Assembly: GCA_027574665.1 (NCBI GenBank)
Contig: CM050665.1
Coordinates: 1,240,001-1,304,000 of the forward strand
DNA: 64,000 nt
Direction of reading: 5' to 3'
Origin: Rhynochetos jubatus
Taxonomy: Eukaryota; Chordata; Aves; Eurypygiformes; Rhynochetidae
This document shows positions 23,701 to 33,098 of this stretch, one piece after another; position 1 is the first letter of the stretch; each line of letters opens with the position of its first letter. A program made the position numbers and the translations under genes. The notes under the pieces were generated by a model. The model made no database searches, was not told where the DNA came from, and saw only the letters and a list, made by a program, of their open reading frames with translations.

Positions 23701-26700
23701 AGCCGTCGGGGGCGAGCCGTCGTGTGCGCAGGGAGCGAGCCATCAGGAGCGCAGGGAGCGAGCCGTCCGGAGCGAGCCGTCCGGAGCGAGCCGCTGTCTG
23801 CGCAGGGAGCGAGCCGTCGGCGTTGGGCCCCGTCGGTGTCCCTGGCGATGAGGCTCGGAAGAGCAGGGCTGGGCAGGCGGGGACCGTACTGGTGCGGGAG
23901 TTCTGGACCTGTTGTCCCGCTCGCGGGGCGATGGCCGCGTGCAGGGTGTGACGGTCCCTGGGGCTGCGGGAGCCGGCGCTGCTCTGCGTAACAGCACCCT
24001 CAGATGGGCAGTGAAAGAGCAGGTGTGTCGCTCCGTTTTGAGAACGAACTTGTAAAGAACAGATGCCGGTTGGGTCTGTGTTCGCAGGCTCTGAGGGCTC
24101 CGTTTCGGAGTGTGATTTGGGTGTTTAAATTCAGGTTTTCATCTGCAGATGGCCACGCTTCACACCCAGCGACGGCTGAGCCTTGTTCAAAGCTGAACAA
24201 AAGGTTTTGTCAGGCAAAATGAATTATTAAAAGTCGGATTCCTCTGGCGAGCAACACACGGATGCGAGTGTTTGGGGGAACCGAGCGTTTCTCGCGCACC
24301 CGCGGGTGTCGGCGGCGTTTCGCCGCTGCTGGGAGGACGCGCGGTGAGAAGCAGCCGTCGCACCTCTCCCTCGTGTCGCTCTGCAGGACATGGTGCGTCG
24401 GGGAGAGATAATAGACGACGACATGGAGGACGAGTTCTATCTGCGCCGCCTGGATGCCGGCCTCTTTGTTCTGCAGCTCATCTGTTACATCATGGCAGAG
24501 ATCTGCAACGCCAACGTTCCCCAGGTGAGCTGCGGGCAGGGCTGGCAGATCACCTCGGCTTCCGCCCCTGGTGCGAATCCTGCGTCGCTGAGTCAACTCC
24601 TCTGTAATTCCTTGTTTGGGGAGGAAACCTCCTGCTTATCGCACTGGTACGGTTTCATCGTTATAGCGGTGAGGAGGGCGCGAGTGGGTGCAGAATCACT
24701 GCACGGTTTGGGCTGGGAGGGACCTCAGAGCCCCCCCAGCGCCACCCCCTGCCATGGGCAGGGACACCTTCCATAGCCCAGGGTGCTCCCAGCCTGGCCT
24801 TGGGCACTCCCAGGGGTGGGACACCCCCAGAAGCTGCTCCTTGTCACTGAGTTCCCGCAGCTGCCGCGGGCAGGGTCGGGGTTTGGAGTGGAAAGGCCGT
24901 TTATGCCGCTGCTGGGAGTGGGGGGGTGTCATCTCTCAGGAGGTCTCACGAGGGCACAGACTACCGCAGGTGACTCCCCGATCCCGCGAAACACCGGCGT
25001 GCATACGCTGGGGTCTGCGAATACCTTGTGTGGTGACTCCCGGCTGTGCCGGGTGCCTTCCCGTGGGGTTCCGAGCGTGCGCTCCGGGCCGTGGGTCTGC
25101 ACGGCTGAGGTGGCTTTTGTGGCGCTCAGCGTGCTCTGCCCTCGAGCACAGAGGGGAGAGGGGCGGTGGGGTTGTGCTCTGCTGGAGGTGACCACCTTCT
25201 CTTTTCTGCCCCGATAGATCCGTCAGAGAGTCCATCAGATCCTGAACATGAGGGGCAGCTCCATCAAAATCGTCCGACACATCCTCAAGGGTGAGTGAGT
25301 GGGGGTTGTCCTGTGCAGGTGCCCCCGCTGCCAGGGCAGCTCGGTCACCGCTTTCTGGGACGAGCCCTCGCGTGTCACCCTCCCTGACTTCGTGGGCTGA
25401 GTGTTCCCAGGTCTGGGCAGGCAGGAACCGCCCTGGCAGGAGACACGCTCTGCCTGGGAGCCGGACGCTCACCGGCTTGTGGAGCAGCACGTGGCTTCGC
25501 GCTGCCGGCGGCTGGAGCTCGCTGCCCACACGAACGCCGGAGTGAATCCTGACGGGATGCGCAAGGAGAGCGGAGTCTCGCCTCCCGTTAACGCGTCCTG
25601 CACTTCACCACTGGCACCGTATTAGTATCCGTGGGGTATTTGTCTTGTTCTTAGTGTCAGATTAACACGGATTATGGCATTAGTGATTCCTCCGTAGCTG
25701 TACACCGTAGCCGTGGTGCTTTGCAACCCCAGCTTTAAAGGAGGGCTGGCTGTTTGCGATGCTGATGGTGAACTCAGCGACGATGCCTCCAGCTGCCGTC
25801 CCGCCTGCAGCCGGCTGTCCTTCGGCAGAAGCCAGTCACACGGGGAAGGAGAGAACGGGGCTCTCCCCCCAGCCCCGCAGAGCTGGGAACTGCCGCCCGG
25901 AGGTGTTGTTCGCCGGGGTTGTGCGCGTCGTGGCTGCTCCGGAGGGGCTGTGCCGCGTTCGGTGCAGAGTGAGGAGTCTCTCCCGGAGAGAAGGGATGCC
26001 TGTGAGCGTCTCCGGGATCCTGGGCTCTCGGTTGGTTGTTTTGAAGTCTCTGTTTTCTTTGGGAATATCGATGATGTCCTCCTGGCCTCCCCCCTGCCCC
26101 TGCCCCCGCCACTGGCAGGTACAGGCAGCTGTTTTCCTGCAGATCCTGTCGGTTTTCTCCCTTCCCGTGTGCAGGGAAGGAGGGATCAGAGGGATGGCCG
26201 GCGTGACGACGGTCAGGGTGAGTTTCCAGCCATGTGAGATCGCCCGCCGCTCTAGGCAACCCCTGTGGCCCTTGTCCTTCGCCAGCGAGCGCAGGCCGCT
26301 GCCTGCGGCTGAGCAGCGGGGCCTGGATGGGCTGTCCTTCCTGCTTTTAGCTGTGGGGCTTGACAGTTCCTGCCTCCGGCCTGTCCGGCCCCAGCTCGGG
26401 GCACGGCTCACAGCCCCTTTCAGGTTCCCAGGCCTGGCCCGCTCTGCAGGGGCGTTTCGCCCCCCGCGCTCGGCCCTTTGCCCTGGTGCCTTGCACCCCA
26501 GGCTGGCCTGGAGGGCAGCGCCGTGGGAGTCGCACCCGCTTCCTCCCTCCCCGGCAGCGACTCGCACTGGGACGGTTCCCAGTGGCGTGAGCGTGTCCCG
26601 CCGGCTGTGGATCGCGCGGCACTTCGCTGCGCTTGGCAGTAACGTGCCCCCTTCCCGAAGGGGGCCCGCGCGGCACGTTGACGTGCGGGCGATGGGTGTG

Positions 26701-29700
26701 GGACGCGGGGCTCTCTGGCTCTCCCCAGCTCTCCCACCTGTCGGTTTGAGGGGTCTGTGCCAGCACGCTCGGCAGCCATCGTATATTTGTTGGTGAGACA
26801 CTGGAACGGGGCCCCAGAGCTCCCTGCCAGGTGGGAGCAGCTCATAGGAGCAGCACCGAGCTCGTCCGCGGCCGGTGCCGGTGGAACGTCCCTTTCTCGG
26901 TGGTTGCAGCCCGCTGGGGCCTGGGCGCGTGGCTGGAGGTTCGGCAGCTTCCCGCGGAGGGGGCACACGGACCAGTGCCCGGAGGGGCCGGCTGGCGGGG
27001 CACGGCTTGCCCGACGGAGGGTTTGGTTGTGGAGCCCGGAAGCTGCCTCCCGGGGACTTCGGCGGTGCCTGGGCGATGGAGGGTGGGATCCCCGGGCCTG
27101 GGCTGTCCGTGGCCGCTCGGGACAGCGGGGGCTGGTTGGCTTCTACTTCCCGTTCCGTGACTTGCTCGGGTTCAGTGTTTATTTTCTGTTTTTGCATGCT
27201 AATGAGGTGCTTGGTTTTTAGTTTGATTTTTATGGCCTACATATTCTCCATGTTTCTCTGGCAACCTGACAGCTGATGGATCCCTTGGGGTTGCTCACAA
27301 TTACTTATGCTGCAAGCGAGGAAGCAAGGCCATGTTTTCGGGAGGGCTTTGGAGGGGGAGGAGTGGGCAGGGGTACCCCACGGCTCCGTGAGCGCCTTGC
27401 TGCAGGCTGGGCCGCGCTCCCACAGTTCCCATTCCACGAGGATCCGGCATCGCGTGCAACGGGCCAGGTAGTTCAACCCTTGGAAGGGGCTGGACGCTGT
27501 GTGCCTGGGGGGTGTTTCTGGGGTGGGCGCTGCTCTCGGTGACAGCGAGTGGTGTCGGTCGCGGGGGAGTTCTTGCTCGCCGTCTCTTGTCGAGGTCCCT
27601 CGCGGAAGAGCGACGCTCGGCCCTGGGTCGCGACAGCACGCCGTGCCTTACCGATCCGCAGAGAGCAGCCTCTGGAGCTGCTGCCGGAGGAGCCCCGCAG
27701 GAAGGGGGTGCAGGGGTTCCCCCAGAACGGCCCAGTGGTGCCTGGACAGACATCGGGTCTCAGGGGGAGGGAGCCGGCACGCCGGGGCCGGGAAGGTGGA
27801 ATCCCTGGCCCAGTCCTGTCAGCGTGGGTGGTCTGAAGGACACGGCCGCGTGTCCTGGGCACCGGGCTGAGTTCTGCCCCGAACGCGCCGGCCTTAGAGG
27901 TTCCGCCGTCCCCTGCCAGCTCCGGCGCTTCCCTACCGGTCGTCGCTGTTCCGTAGCCGCTGTGGTTTGTGTAGTGGAGCAGAAACCGCCGGAGCTCTCC
28001 CCGCCTGTAGCTGGAGCGGAGCGTAAGCTGTGTGCCGCCGCTGGCAGCGGGAGCGTACGCGGGATTATGGCTTTTGCTGTCTCGCTGAGCTGGGATTTTA
28101 GATAAAACAGCGAACACCTCAAACCTCGGGGGAAGAGAGGCTTTTTTTCAGCCTGGTTCTGGGCTTTTATCTGGTCTCTTCCAATTAGCGTTAGCAGCCG
28201 TGGGTACCCCAGGAAACAGCCTGCCTTGGGCGTCCATGGGATTTTGACCTTGCGACGCCTGAATGTTTAGAAGGGGAAGATCCGGGGCTTTTGGACAAGA
28301 TGGGGGACATTTGCAGCTCGCTTTTGTCTGAGCCATCTCCCCGGGACACCAGAGGGGCTGTGGCGTTGGTGCCGCTCGCACTTTGCCTGCTGGAGTTGCG
28401 TGTTGAGCACTGAGCAGCCCGCGGGGCGGCTGGGCCAGGAGCGTGCCGCCCGCGGGGCTTGGGGCCCGGCGCTTGGCCCGGCTGCCCCGGCGCTGCGCCA
28501 GCCTCGCCCACGTCCGCTCCTGTGGGCGTCCCGAGCTGGCCAGAGGCACGGCTGGCCGGCAGCGTTGCCCTTGGGTGGCCATAAACAGGGAACCGTGTTC
28601 CGGCGGCGCCGACTGGCGGAGCAGGGACAGGGGCTGGAGCCGGCTCCCCGCGGGGGCTCGGCGGCCGGCGGAAAGCTCTGACACTGCGCGACGGGACAGG
28701 AGGACCCGGGCTGGACGCTGTGCTTAGCCAGCCCGTTCCCCCGGGAACAGAGCCAGGGAGCCCTGTCTCTGCTGCAGTCGGGGTCTGTCTCCTGCCAGAA
28801 CCGGTGGCGGGTGCGACCCCTGGGTGTGGCAGAGCTGACGCCGGGCTGCTGGGGCCTGGCCCTTGGGCCAGTGGCCGTCCGTAGGTAGCCACGGCTCATC
28901 TACGGCTGGGGCTGGCTGCGTGAAGAAGGTCCCCTCCATCCAAGGGACGGCTCTGCTGTGCCGGCCCCTTGGCCGGCCGCGCGGGCTCGGGCTGGGTTGC
29001 AAACCCTGGCATTGCCCGCCTGCTCTGGAGGGCTTCGTGGGTATCCAAAGATCCCTCCCTGAGGCCCTGGCAGAGCGAGTGCACGCGGGGGGGAAGGCTC
29101 CCACCGCAGCCGGCGTCTCCCTGGCCTCGCTCCTCGAGGCGCCGGGGGGCACGGAACCGCGCTGAACGCGCAGACGCTCCAGCCCGCTTCCCACGGCAGC
29201 TCACCGTCGGGACGCCGCCTGCAAGCCGCTCCGGGCACGTAGGAGGGAGGGAGAGAGCGCGAGAAGGCGGAGGCTGGAAGACACGGGCTAAGCCAGCGCC
29301 TGCTCCCGACGCTGAGGGTGGCTCAGCCCCTCGCTCTCGCGGCTCCAAACCTGCTCCTCGTCTCTTTGAGCCACCTCGGAATTCGCAGGTTCTGGTGGCC
29401 GGACGGAGGGGGCTGGTACCGGGAGGCGAGCGGCCAGCGGAAGGGAGTGTGGGGAGGGAGAGCTGCGGGGAAGCGCCTGGTCCCACGGCGCTGGGCTATG
29501 CGTGGGGCCGGACCTTGATCCGGGTCCGCTGTCCTCGGCCCAAAGGGGTGTTGGTAGTTGATCTGAGCTGCTGTTGCTTCCGTGTGGGTGGAAAGCGCCC
29601 GTCGACCGGGGAGCCGGGCAGAGGCCCTCGTCCGGGATGCTCGGACAGCGGACAGGCCTAGCTCGGGCTCCGGTGCCGGTGTCTGCTCCCGTTGTGCTGC

Positions 29701-30026
29701 GGAGGGACGGGAGCGGGATGCTCCTGCTCCGTCTCAGCTGCAAAAGCCTTCAGCGGGTGGTCGGTGGGTGTTTGTGCTGCAGAGCTTTAACCCTGGGGCT
29801 GGGGAGCGAAGCCGTGCGTGCCCCGGGCGTGAATTCCCGCCCGGCTGCGCGGGGTGGACGCGGGTTCGTTCGGCTGCGGGGCGCGCAGGAGCTACCCGTC
29901 CATCGGCAGGATCTCACTGTCTGCCTTCTCCCCCCAGAGTACGCGGAGAACATCGGGGATGGGAAGAACCAGGAGTTTCGGGAGAGCGAGCAGAAGCGGA
30001 TCCTGGACCTGCTGGAGAATTTCTGA
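2710..30026 (+). CDS. CTNNBL1: CTNNBL1 (beta-catenin-like protein 1), C-terminal 313 residues, nine exons, 5' part outside window
   Basis: The spliced CDS is join(2710-2782, 3046-3104, 3862-4010, 9805-9986, 16642-16739, 17767-17847, 24387-24524, 25218-25290, 29938-30026): 942 nt, 313 residues plus stop, with phase kept across every junction. Peptides such as DGIDVLLQQLS, EEQEMMENLFDSLCSCLML, DNCHKFVDILGLRTIF, NLRGQQRTRLLNKFTEN and the end RILDLLENF are near-identical to vertebrate CTNNBL1 (human 563 aa), so about 250 N-terminal residues lie upstream of this window. The family is an armadillo-repeat-like nuclear protein that associates with CDC5L/PRP19 spliceosome components and with the antibody-diversifying deaminase AID; in chicken DT40 cells it has been linked to immunoglobulin gene diversification. 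No frameshift, premature stop or non-GT donor is seen. Only the C-terminal helical repeats can be judged here. The identification is firm; the exon numbering relative to exon 1 is not visible. Confidence 0.96.
3046..3104 (+). CDS. CTNNBL1: CTNNBL1 coding exon (NRELLGELDGIDVLLQQLS)
   Basis: This 59-nt exon is preceded by a pyrimidine tract ending in tctag and followed by the donor gtgagt. It enters in phase 1 and exits in phase 0. The peptide matches an armadillo-type helix of CTNNBL1. The donor could also be read one codon later, but the next exon supplies the valine, which fixes the end at 3104. Confidence 0.94.
3862..4010 (+). CDS. CTNNBL1: CTNNBL1 coding exon (VFKRHNP to NLMLR)
   Basis: The acceptor is ttgccatgcag and the donor gtacct, a weak but canonical GT donor. 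The 149 nt end two bases into an arginine codon, completed by the first base of the next exon. The peptide runs VFKRHNPGTAEEQ, EMMENLFDSLCSCLMLSS, NRDRFLKGEGLQLMNLML. Confidence 0.95.
6044..6250 (-). mobile_element. CR1 LINE 3'-end fragment, antisense to CTNNBL1
   Basis: The plus strand reads as the reverse complement of a CR1 3' end. An 'aatcccagaat' block is followed by ttggaagagacctgtcag, a 'gatgatccagtccaacc' block and a 'ccctgggcagcctgttccag' block. The copy is truncated and has no coding capacity. Confidence 0.88.
7165..7345. promoter_or_regulatory. AT-richer islet with a perfect octamer motif
   Basis: Between GC-rich flanks, this stretch holds ATTTGCAT (7178-7185), the POU/octamer consensus, followed about 90 bp later by runs such as gctgataaatgcc and aatgaaatgcaggc. 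A regulatory role is inferred only from composition and motif. Confidence 0.35.
7984..8490 (-). mobile_element. CR1 LINE fragment, about 0.5 kb, antisense to CTNNBL1
   Basis: This is the longest CR1 copy in the window. On the plus strand it runs from a degenerate 3'-terminal octamer zone (cacagagtcacagcgtgat) through gggttggaaggggcctcc, ccagggaaggagactcc, 'gagcctggccccatccccctgac' and tttagatattgatcagcatt, to 'ctggagcagaggagcccagcactgg'. Many substitutions and no open reverse-transcriptase frame indicate an old, dead copy. Confidence 0.93.
8640..8905. promoter_or_regulatory. AT-rich islet, candidate conserved non-coding element
   Basis: A 265-bp, low-CpG, AT-rich stretch sits abruptly between a CR1 copy and GC-rich intron. 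It contains aataaatatttcaaatag, agctattgatctctaaaag, aatgaatattccag and gctgatcaatatgcaattac. The complex, non-repetitive composition suggests a constrained element rather than a transposon, but conservation cannot be tested here. Confidence 0.4.
9805..9986 (+). CDS. CTNNBL1: CTNNBL1 coding exon (REKKISRSSALKVLDH to KEHE)
   Basis: This 182-nt exon follows the acceptor ccttgtcacag and ends before the donor gtgggt. The first base completes an arginine codon and the last base starts the glutamate of EHEEHV. It encodes the highly conserved HAMIGPEGTDNCHKFVDILG and the basic stretch SPKKIKKVGTTEKEH. Confidence 0.96.
9987..16641 (+). other. CTNNBL1: CTNNBL1 intron, 6.7 kb
   Basis: This is GC-rich, mostly unique sequence. 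A short A/G run lies near 13940 and moderately AT-rich patches near 11790-12060 and 15480-15560. No transposon, RNA gene or exon was recognised. Confidence 0.7.
16642..16739 (+). CDS. CTNNBL1: CTNNBL1 coding exon (EHVCSILASLLRNL to ENDSEK)
   Basis: The acceptor is tgttatctccag and the donor gtgagt. The 98 nt enter in phase 1 and leave in phase 0. The peptide HVCSILASLLRNLRGQQRTR is followed by LLNKFTENDSEK. Confidence 0.95.
17767..17847 (+). CDS. CTNNBL1: CTNNBL1 coding exon (VDRLMELYFKYLDAMQ to GEKH)
   Basis: This 81-nt, phase-0 exon lies between the acceptor tgccctcgcag and the donor gtatgt. It encodes VDRLMELYFKYLDAMQAADK and then KIDGEKH. Confidence 0.95.
20285..20425. promoter_or_regulatory. 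AT-rich islet with octamer-like and homeodomain-like motifs
   Basis: The stretch contains gtttgatattttcatagctc, attcgataaaatattctcgg and a core reading tctaatgacttacaaatt followed by ATGCTAAT (20391-20398). Flanks are GC-rich. A regulatory role is inferred only. Confidence 0.38.
21131..21534. repeat. Minisatellite, 51-bp unit, about 8 copies
   Basis: Eight head-to-tail copies of a 51-bp GC-rich unit are present. Each contains agtacagccagggtcccgg and the core ccggtcacccggcgaggg, and the copies differ mainly by single transitions. Because 51 is a multiple of three, the array translates as a 17-residue repeat in several frames on both strands; these frames are not genes. Confidence 0.95.
23070..23822. 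repeat. Minisatellite, 37-bp unit, about 20 copies
   Basis: The array consists of about 20 copies of a 37-bp unit built from gggagcgagccgtcggg and gcgagccgtcgtgtgcgca blocks. Variants (gctgctgtctgc, catcaggagcg) recur in patterns that suggest higher-order duplication. The 37-bp period means every reading frame cycles through the repeat, which yields the long spurious open frames in this stretch. Confidence 0.93.
24387..24524 (+). CDS. CTNNBL1: CTNNBL1 coding exon (DMVRRGEIIDDDMEDEFYLRR to NVPQ)
   Basis: This 138-nt, phase-0 exon lies between the acceptor gctctgcag and the donor gtgagc. It encodes DMVRRGEIIDDDMEDEFYLR, RLDAGLFVLQLICYIMAEIC and NANVPQ. The acidic DDDMEDE patch is typical of the protein. 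Confidence 0.96.
24691..24825 (-). mobile_element. CR1 LINE 3'-end fragment, antisense to CTNNBL1
   Basis: The plus strand reads cagaatcactgcacggtttg, ggctgggagggacctcagag, ccctgccatgggcagggaca and then ccagcctggccttgggcac, the reverse complement of a CR1 3' terminus. It sits within the 693-bp intron after the DMVRRG exon. Confidence 0.9.
25218..25290 (+). CDS. CTNNBL1: CTNNBL1 coding exon (IRQRVHQILNMRGSSIKIVRH)
   Basis: The acceptor is ctgccccgatag and the donor gtgagt. The 73 nt encode IRQRVHQILNMRGSSIKIVR, then HILK, and leave one base of the next glutamate codon. Confidence 0.95.
25291..29937 (+). other. CTNNBL1: CTNNBL1 last intron, 4.6 kb
   Basis: Mostly GC-rich unique sequence. The one distinctive patch is the AT-rich islet at 27150-27300 with overlapping octamer-like motifs. 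No transposon or additional exon was recognised. Confidence 0.72.
27150..27300. promoter_or_regulatory. AT-rich islet with overlapping octamer-like motifs
   Basis: The core reads tttttgcatgctaatgagg: TTTTGCAT runs into ATGCTAAT (27196-27203). Around it are gtgtttattttctg, tttgatttttatggcctac and caattacttatgctgc. Its composition contrasts sharply with the GC-rich flanks. It is a candidate intronic enhancer, inferred from composition and motif only. Confidence 0.42.
29938..30026 (+). CDS. CTNNBL1: CTNNBL1 terminal coding exon (EYAENIGDGKNQEF to LLENF, stop)
   Basis: The acceptor lies in a pyrimidine run (tctccccccag). The exon encodes YAENIGDGKNQEFRESEQKR and then ILDLLENF, ending at TGA 30024-30026. 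This C-terminus matches the family end, so no extension is expected. Confidence 0.96.
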
Positions 30027-30190
30027 GGACTCAGAGGCCCGATTCCGCATCTGCCCCGGAGGACGGGATGTCAGGTTCTCCCTTGTTCCCTCCTCCGGCC
30101 TCGAGTGCACGAGAAGAGCGATGTTTCTGTGAAACTGCTGCTGGACGGGATTTTGGAGCTATTAAAGATGGTTTGTGGGGGTTTTTAACT
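30027..30190 (+). terminator. CTNNBL1: CTNNBL1 3'UTR and poly(A) signal
   Basis: ATTAAA at 30161-30166 lies 135 bp after the stop. It is followed by a strongly G/T-rich stretch (gtttgtgggggtttttaac, then gtgtttgttgttcgg) typical of a downstream cleavage-factor element. Cleavage is expected near 30180, giving an unusually short 3'UTR of about 150 nt. Confidence 0.8.
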
Positions 30191-31868
30191 CGGTGTTTGT
30201 TGTTCGGGAGCCGGGGGGGCGGCCCCACACCCTGCGGCAGGGCAGCAGCAGGACAGGGACTGGGGAGGGCGGAGGGACCCCCTTGGCTCAGGAGGTGGGT
30301 AGCGAGTTATTCCAGCCTGAAAACGTGCAGCCCTCCGCGCTGGCCTGGACTGGGGAGGCCGAGGCGTTGCTGTGTCCCGTTCAGCTCCTCCGTGGCCGAG
30401 GGAAGCCTGGAGTCAGTCAGGCCCGTTCCTGGGAGATCCCCCCGGGGCTGAGTGGGGATCAGGGGGGCCTCGGGGCACGGGCCGGGGGACGTTGGGCTGG
30501 GTCGGGCCAGGCCACACTCCCAGCTCGGAGGGAGGTTGGTAACCAGGTGCCCAAAGTCCTCCTCGGCGTTGGGGCTCGGCCCTGCTTGGCCCGGACACGG
30601 TCCGTTCCTGATTCTTGAGCCGGCGCCTGGCTCTTTTCCGCTCACCGACAGAGGGGGAAAGCCGCCCCCTCGGCCGGGCGCGGCTGTGCCGCGGAGGGAC
30701 CCGGCGCTTCGCCTCCGAGCGACCGGCAGGCCGCAGTGACCGGGCCGCAGCTCCTTTGTCCCCCCCCGGCGCCCAGCCCCGCCGCTTCCCCGCGCGCGCC
30801 GACGTTCCGGCATCCTGCCCTGCGCGGAGGCGGGAGGCTGTCCTCGCGGGGCCGGGATTTGCGTGCTGGCGGCGTTCGGGCTCTGCCGGCGGGACGAGGC
30901 GCCCTGCAGCGTTTCCCTGCAGGAGACCAGCCCCGTCCTCCCGCGTCCGGATCCCCCTTCGGCTCCGTCCCGCCGAGCCGCTGGAGGCGAGGAGCGTGCC
31001 GGTCACGGCTGAGGAATCTCTCCCGACACCCCAGCCCCGGCCCGGGCTGCTGCGGGCACGGACGCTCACACGGGAAACGAGCCTCCTGCGCACACAAAGT
31101 ACCGGGTTTTGGGATTTCGTTTTCTTTGAACACCCGGGTTCCAGCCCTTTTCTCCCAGGGCAGTAAATAACCTGGGGGTGGGTTGGGGGTTGGTTTTTTG
31201 ATGTGACATTTGATGGTTTTGCTCCTTAAAACGATGGCCCAGAAGGGAGCTGTGCTGGGTGACGCCTGTCACCCGTGGGTTCCGCAGGGGAGGGAGGAGT
31301 TAACGGCCTGGAAAGCGGCACAGAACGTTCCGGAAGGAATGACTGTTCCAAGCGGTTCCTTCCCAAGGGTACGGGTAGCCCTGCCCCAGGCGGGGGCTGC
31401 TCTGGGCCGGGACCTGCAGCTCCCAGAGCCCTGGTGCGCTGCCTGGGGGTTCCCACCACCTTCCCCCACGCCGGGACCCCCAGGGCTCCCCGTGGGCGGG
31501 GGGGACAGGGGTGCAGGGCTGTGTCTGCCGCTGCGCAGGGTGATGGAGCCGCCACGTTTCCATGCCCCGGGGATGCTCTGGGATCCTCTCCCCATCCGTG
31601 TTTCCATGCTCTGGGGATCCTCACCCCATCCATGGGGCCCTGGAGCTCTCCCAGCCATGTCTTACCAGCCAGCGGCTGGTGGGGCAGGGGCAGGGGTCCC
31701 TCCGTACCCCGCTCCCACCTCCCCACAGGTTGCAGGTTTTTGGATGATTTGGCATTGTTACGGCATGGCTGGGGGGTGTTTGCTCACCGGAGCTCCCACC
31801 TCCCCGGCTGCTCCCCTGCCCAGTGCGCGCTGGCTTGGGGGCTCGTTGCGCCCAGCCTGGTCTGTGGC

Positions 31869-32351
31869 GGGGCAGGCTGCCGCGCTGGATGTCGGCCGCG
31901 CTGGATGTCGGCCGCGCTGTTCCTGGTCTGGCAGGTCAGGCTGCCGCGCTGGATGTTGGCCGCGCTGGATGTCGGCCGCGCTGTTCCTGGTCTGGCAGGT
32001 CAGGCTGCCGCGCTGGATGTCGGCCGTCCTGTTCCTGGTCTGGCAGGGCAGGCTGCCGCGCTGGATGTCGGCCGCGCTGGATGTCGGCCGTCCTGTTCCT
32101 GGTCTGGCAGGGCAGGCTGCCGCGCTGGATGTCGGCCGCGCTGGATGTTGGCCGCGCTGGATGTCGGCCGTCCTGTTCCTGGTCTGGCAGGTCAGGCTGC
32201 CGCGGTGGATGTCGGCCGTCCTGTTCCTGGTCTGGCAGGGCAGGCTGCCGCGCCGGATGTCGGCCGCGCTGGATGTCGGCCGTCCTGTTGCTGGTCTGGC
32301 AGGGCAGGCTGCCGCGCTGGATGTCGGCCGCGCTGGATGTCGGCTGCGCTG
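31869..32351. repeat. Composite (nested) minisatellite
   Basis: Two modules alternate. One is a 16-bp module (gccgcgctggatgtcg) present singly or two to three times in a row. The other is a longer module of about 33 bp containing ctgttcctggtctggcagg and gcaggctgccgc. The longer module occurs about seven times, interrupted by variable numbers of the 16-bp module, so the array has a higher-order structure. Confidence 0.92.
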
Positions 32352-33098
32352 TTTCCCTGCGGCGCACGCGGAGCTTTGCAAATCATCTAATAACGCAGGA
32401 ATGTCAGCCGGGCTGCGGAAGGAAATCCTTTTGTACAGGGGTTGTCACGTCTCTAAGCAGGAATCAGGAGCGAGCTCGGTATCAGCGTGGAGGGTGTTTA
32501 TTCTGCCCGTCAGAGAGATGAACAACCCAATCCGCTCTCCCAGGCAGCCGCGGATTCCAGCGCCGGCTCGTGGACCCTGGGAGGGCTCCGTGCCCGCCCC
32601 TGCAGCTTGTGGGGCTGTGGGGGCGCGGGACCGGCTGTCCCGGGGGGAGGGAAGGCAGGCAGGGAGGCGGCGGGGACCAGAGAGCAAACACCCCCCTGTG
32701 CCGCAGAGTGGGGGGCGCGGAGCCCTGGGCTGCCCCAGCGCAGACCCTTAGACAGGATCCTGTGTCACCGGGGCTGGCCCTGTGTCCTGGCGAGGGGATC
32801 CTCCTCTGGGGTCTCCCGACTGCCCCCCCGGGTCTGGATCCCCCCGGGGCCCCAGTCAGGGCAGGGTCTTTGCGGTGTTGCCGTGTGGAAGCGGCCGCCG
32901 GATCCCCCCATCGTGCAGACGCCCACCCTGAGCAGAACCGATGGCACACGCCAAATCAAACCGCAGCGGGAATCGCAGCGCTGGCGGAGATAAAGGATTC
33001 ATCCTTGAGAGCGAGTCCCTGGGCACGTGCGGCCGGAACAGGAGCCCTGGGGGGAGGGAGGCGCCAGCTATTTCAGAGCAGGATGGACTGTGCCGGTG

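Larger units (their letters stand above)
17848..24386 (+). other. CTNNBL1: CTNNBL1 intron, 6.5 kb, with two minisatellites
   Basis: It carries the 51-bp array at 21131-21534, the 37-bp array at about 23070-23822 and an AT-rich islet at 20285-20425. Both arrays create long but meaningless open frames on both strands. The rest is unique GC-rich sequence. Confidence 0.75.

Noticed and set aside
23000-23743. Arg/Ser-rich 'repeat protein' frames and a CRISPR-like look of the 37-bp array
   Set aside because: Units are directly adjacent with no unique spacers, and the genome is a vertebrate. It is a minisatellite.
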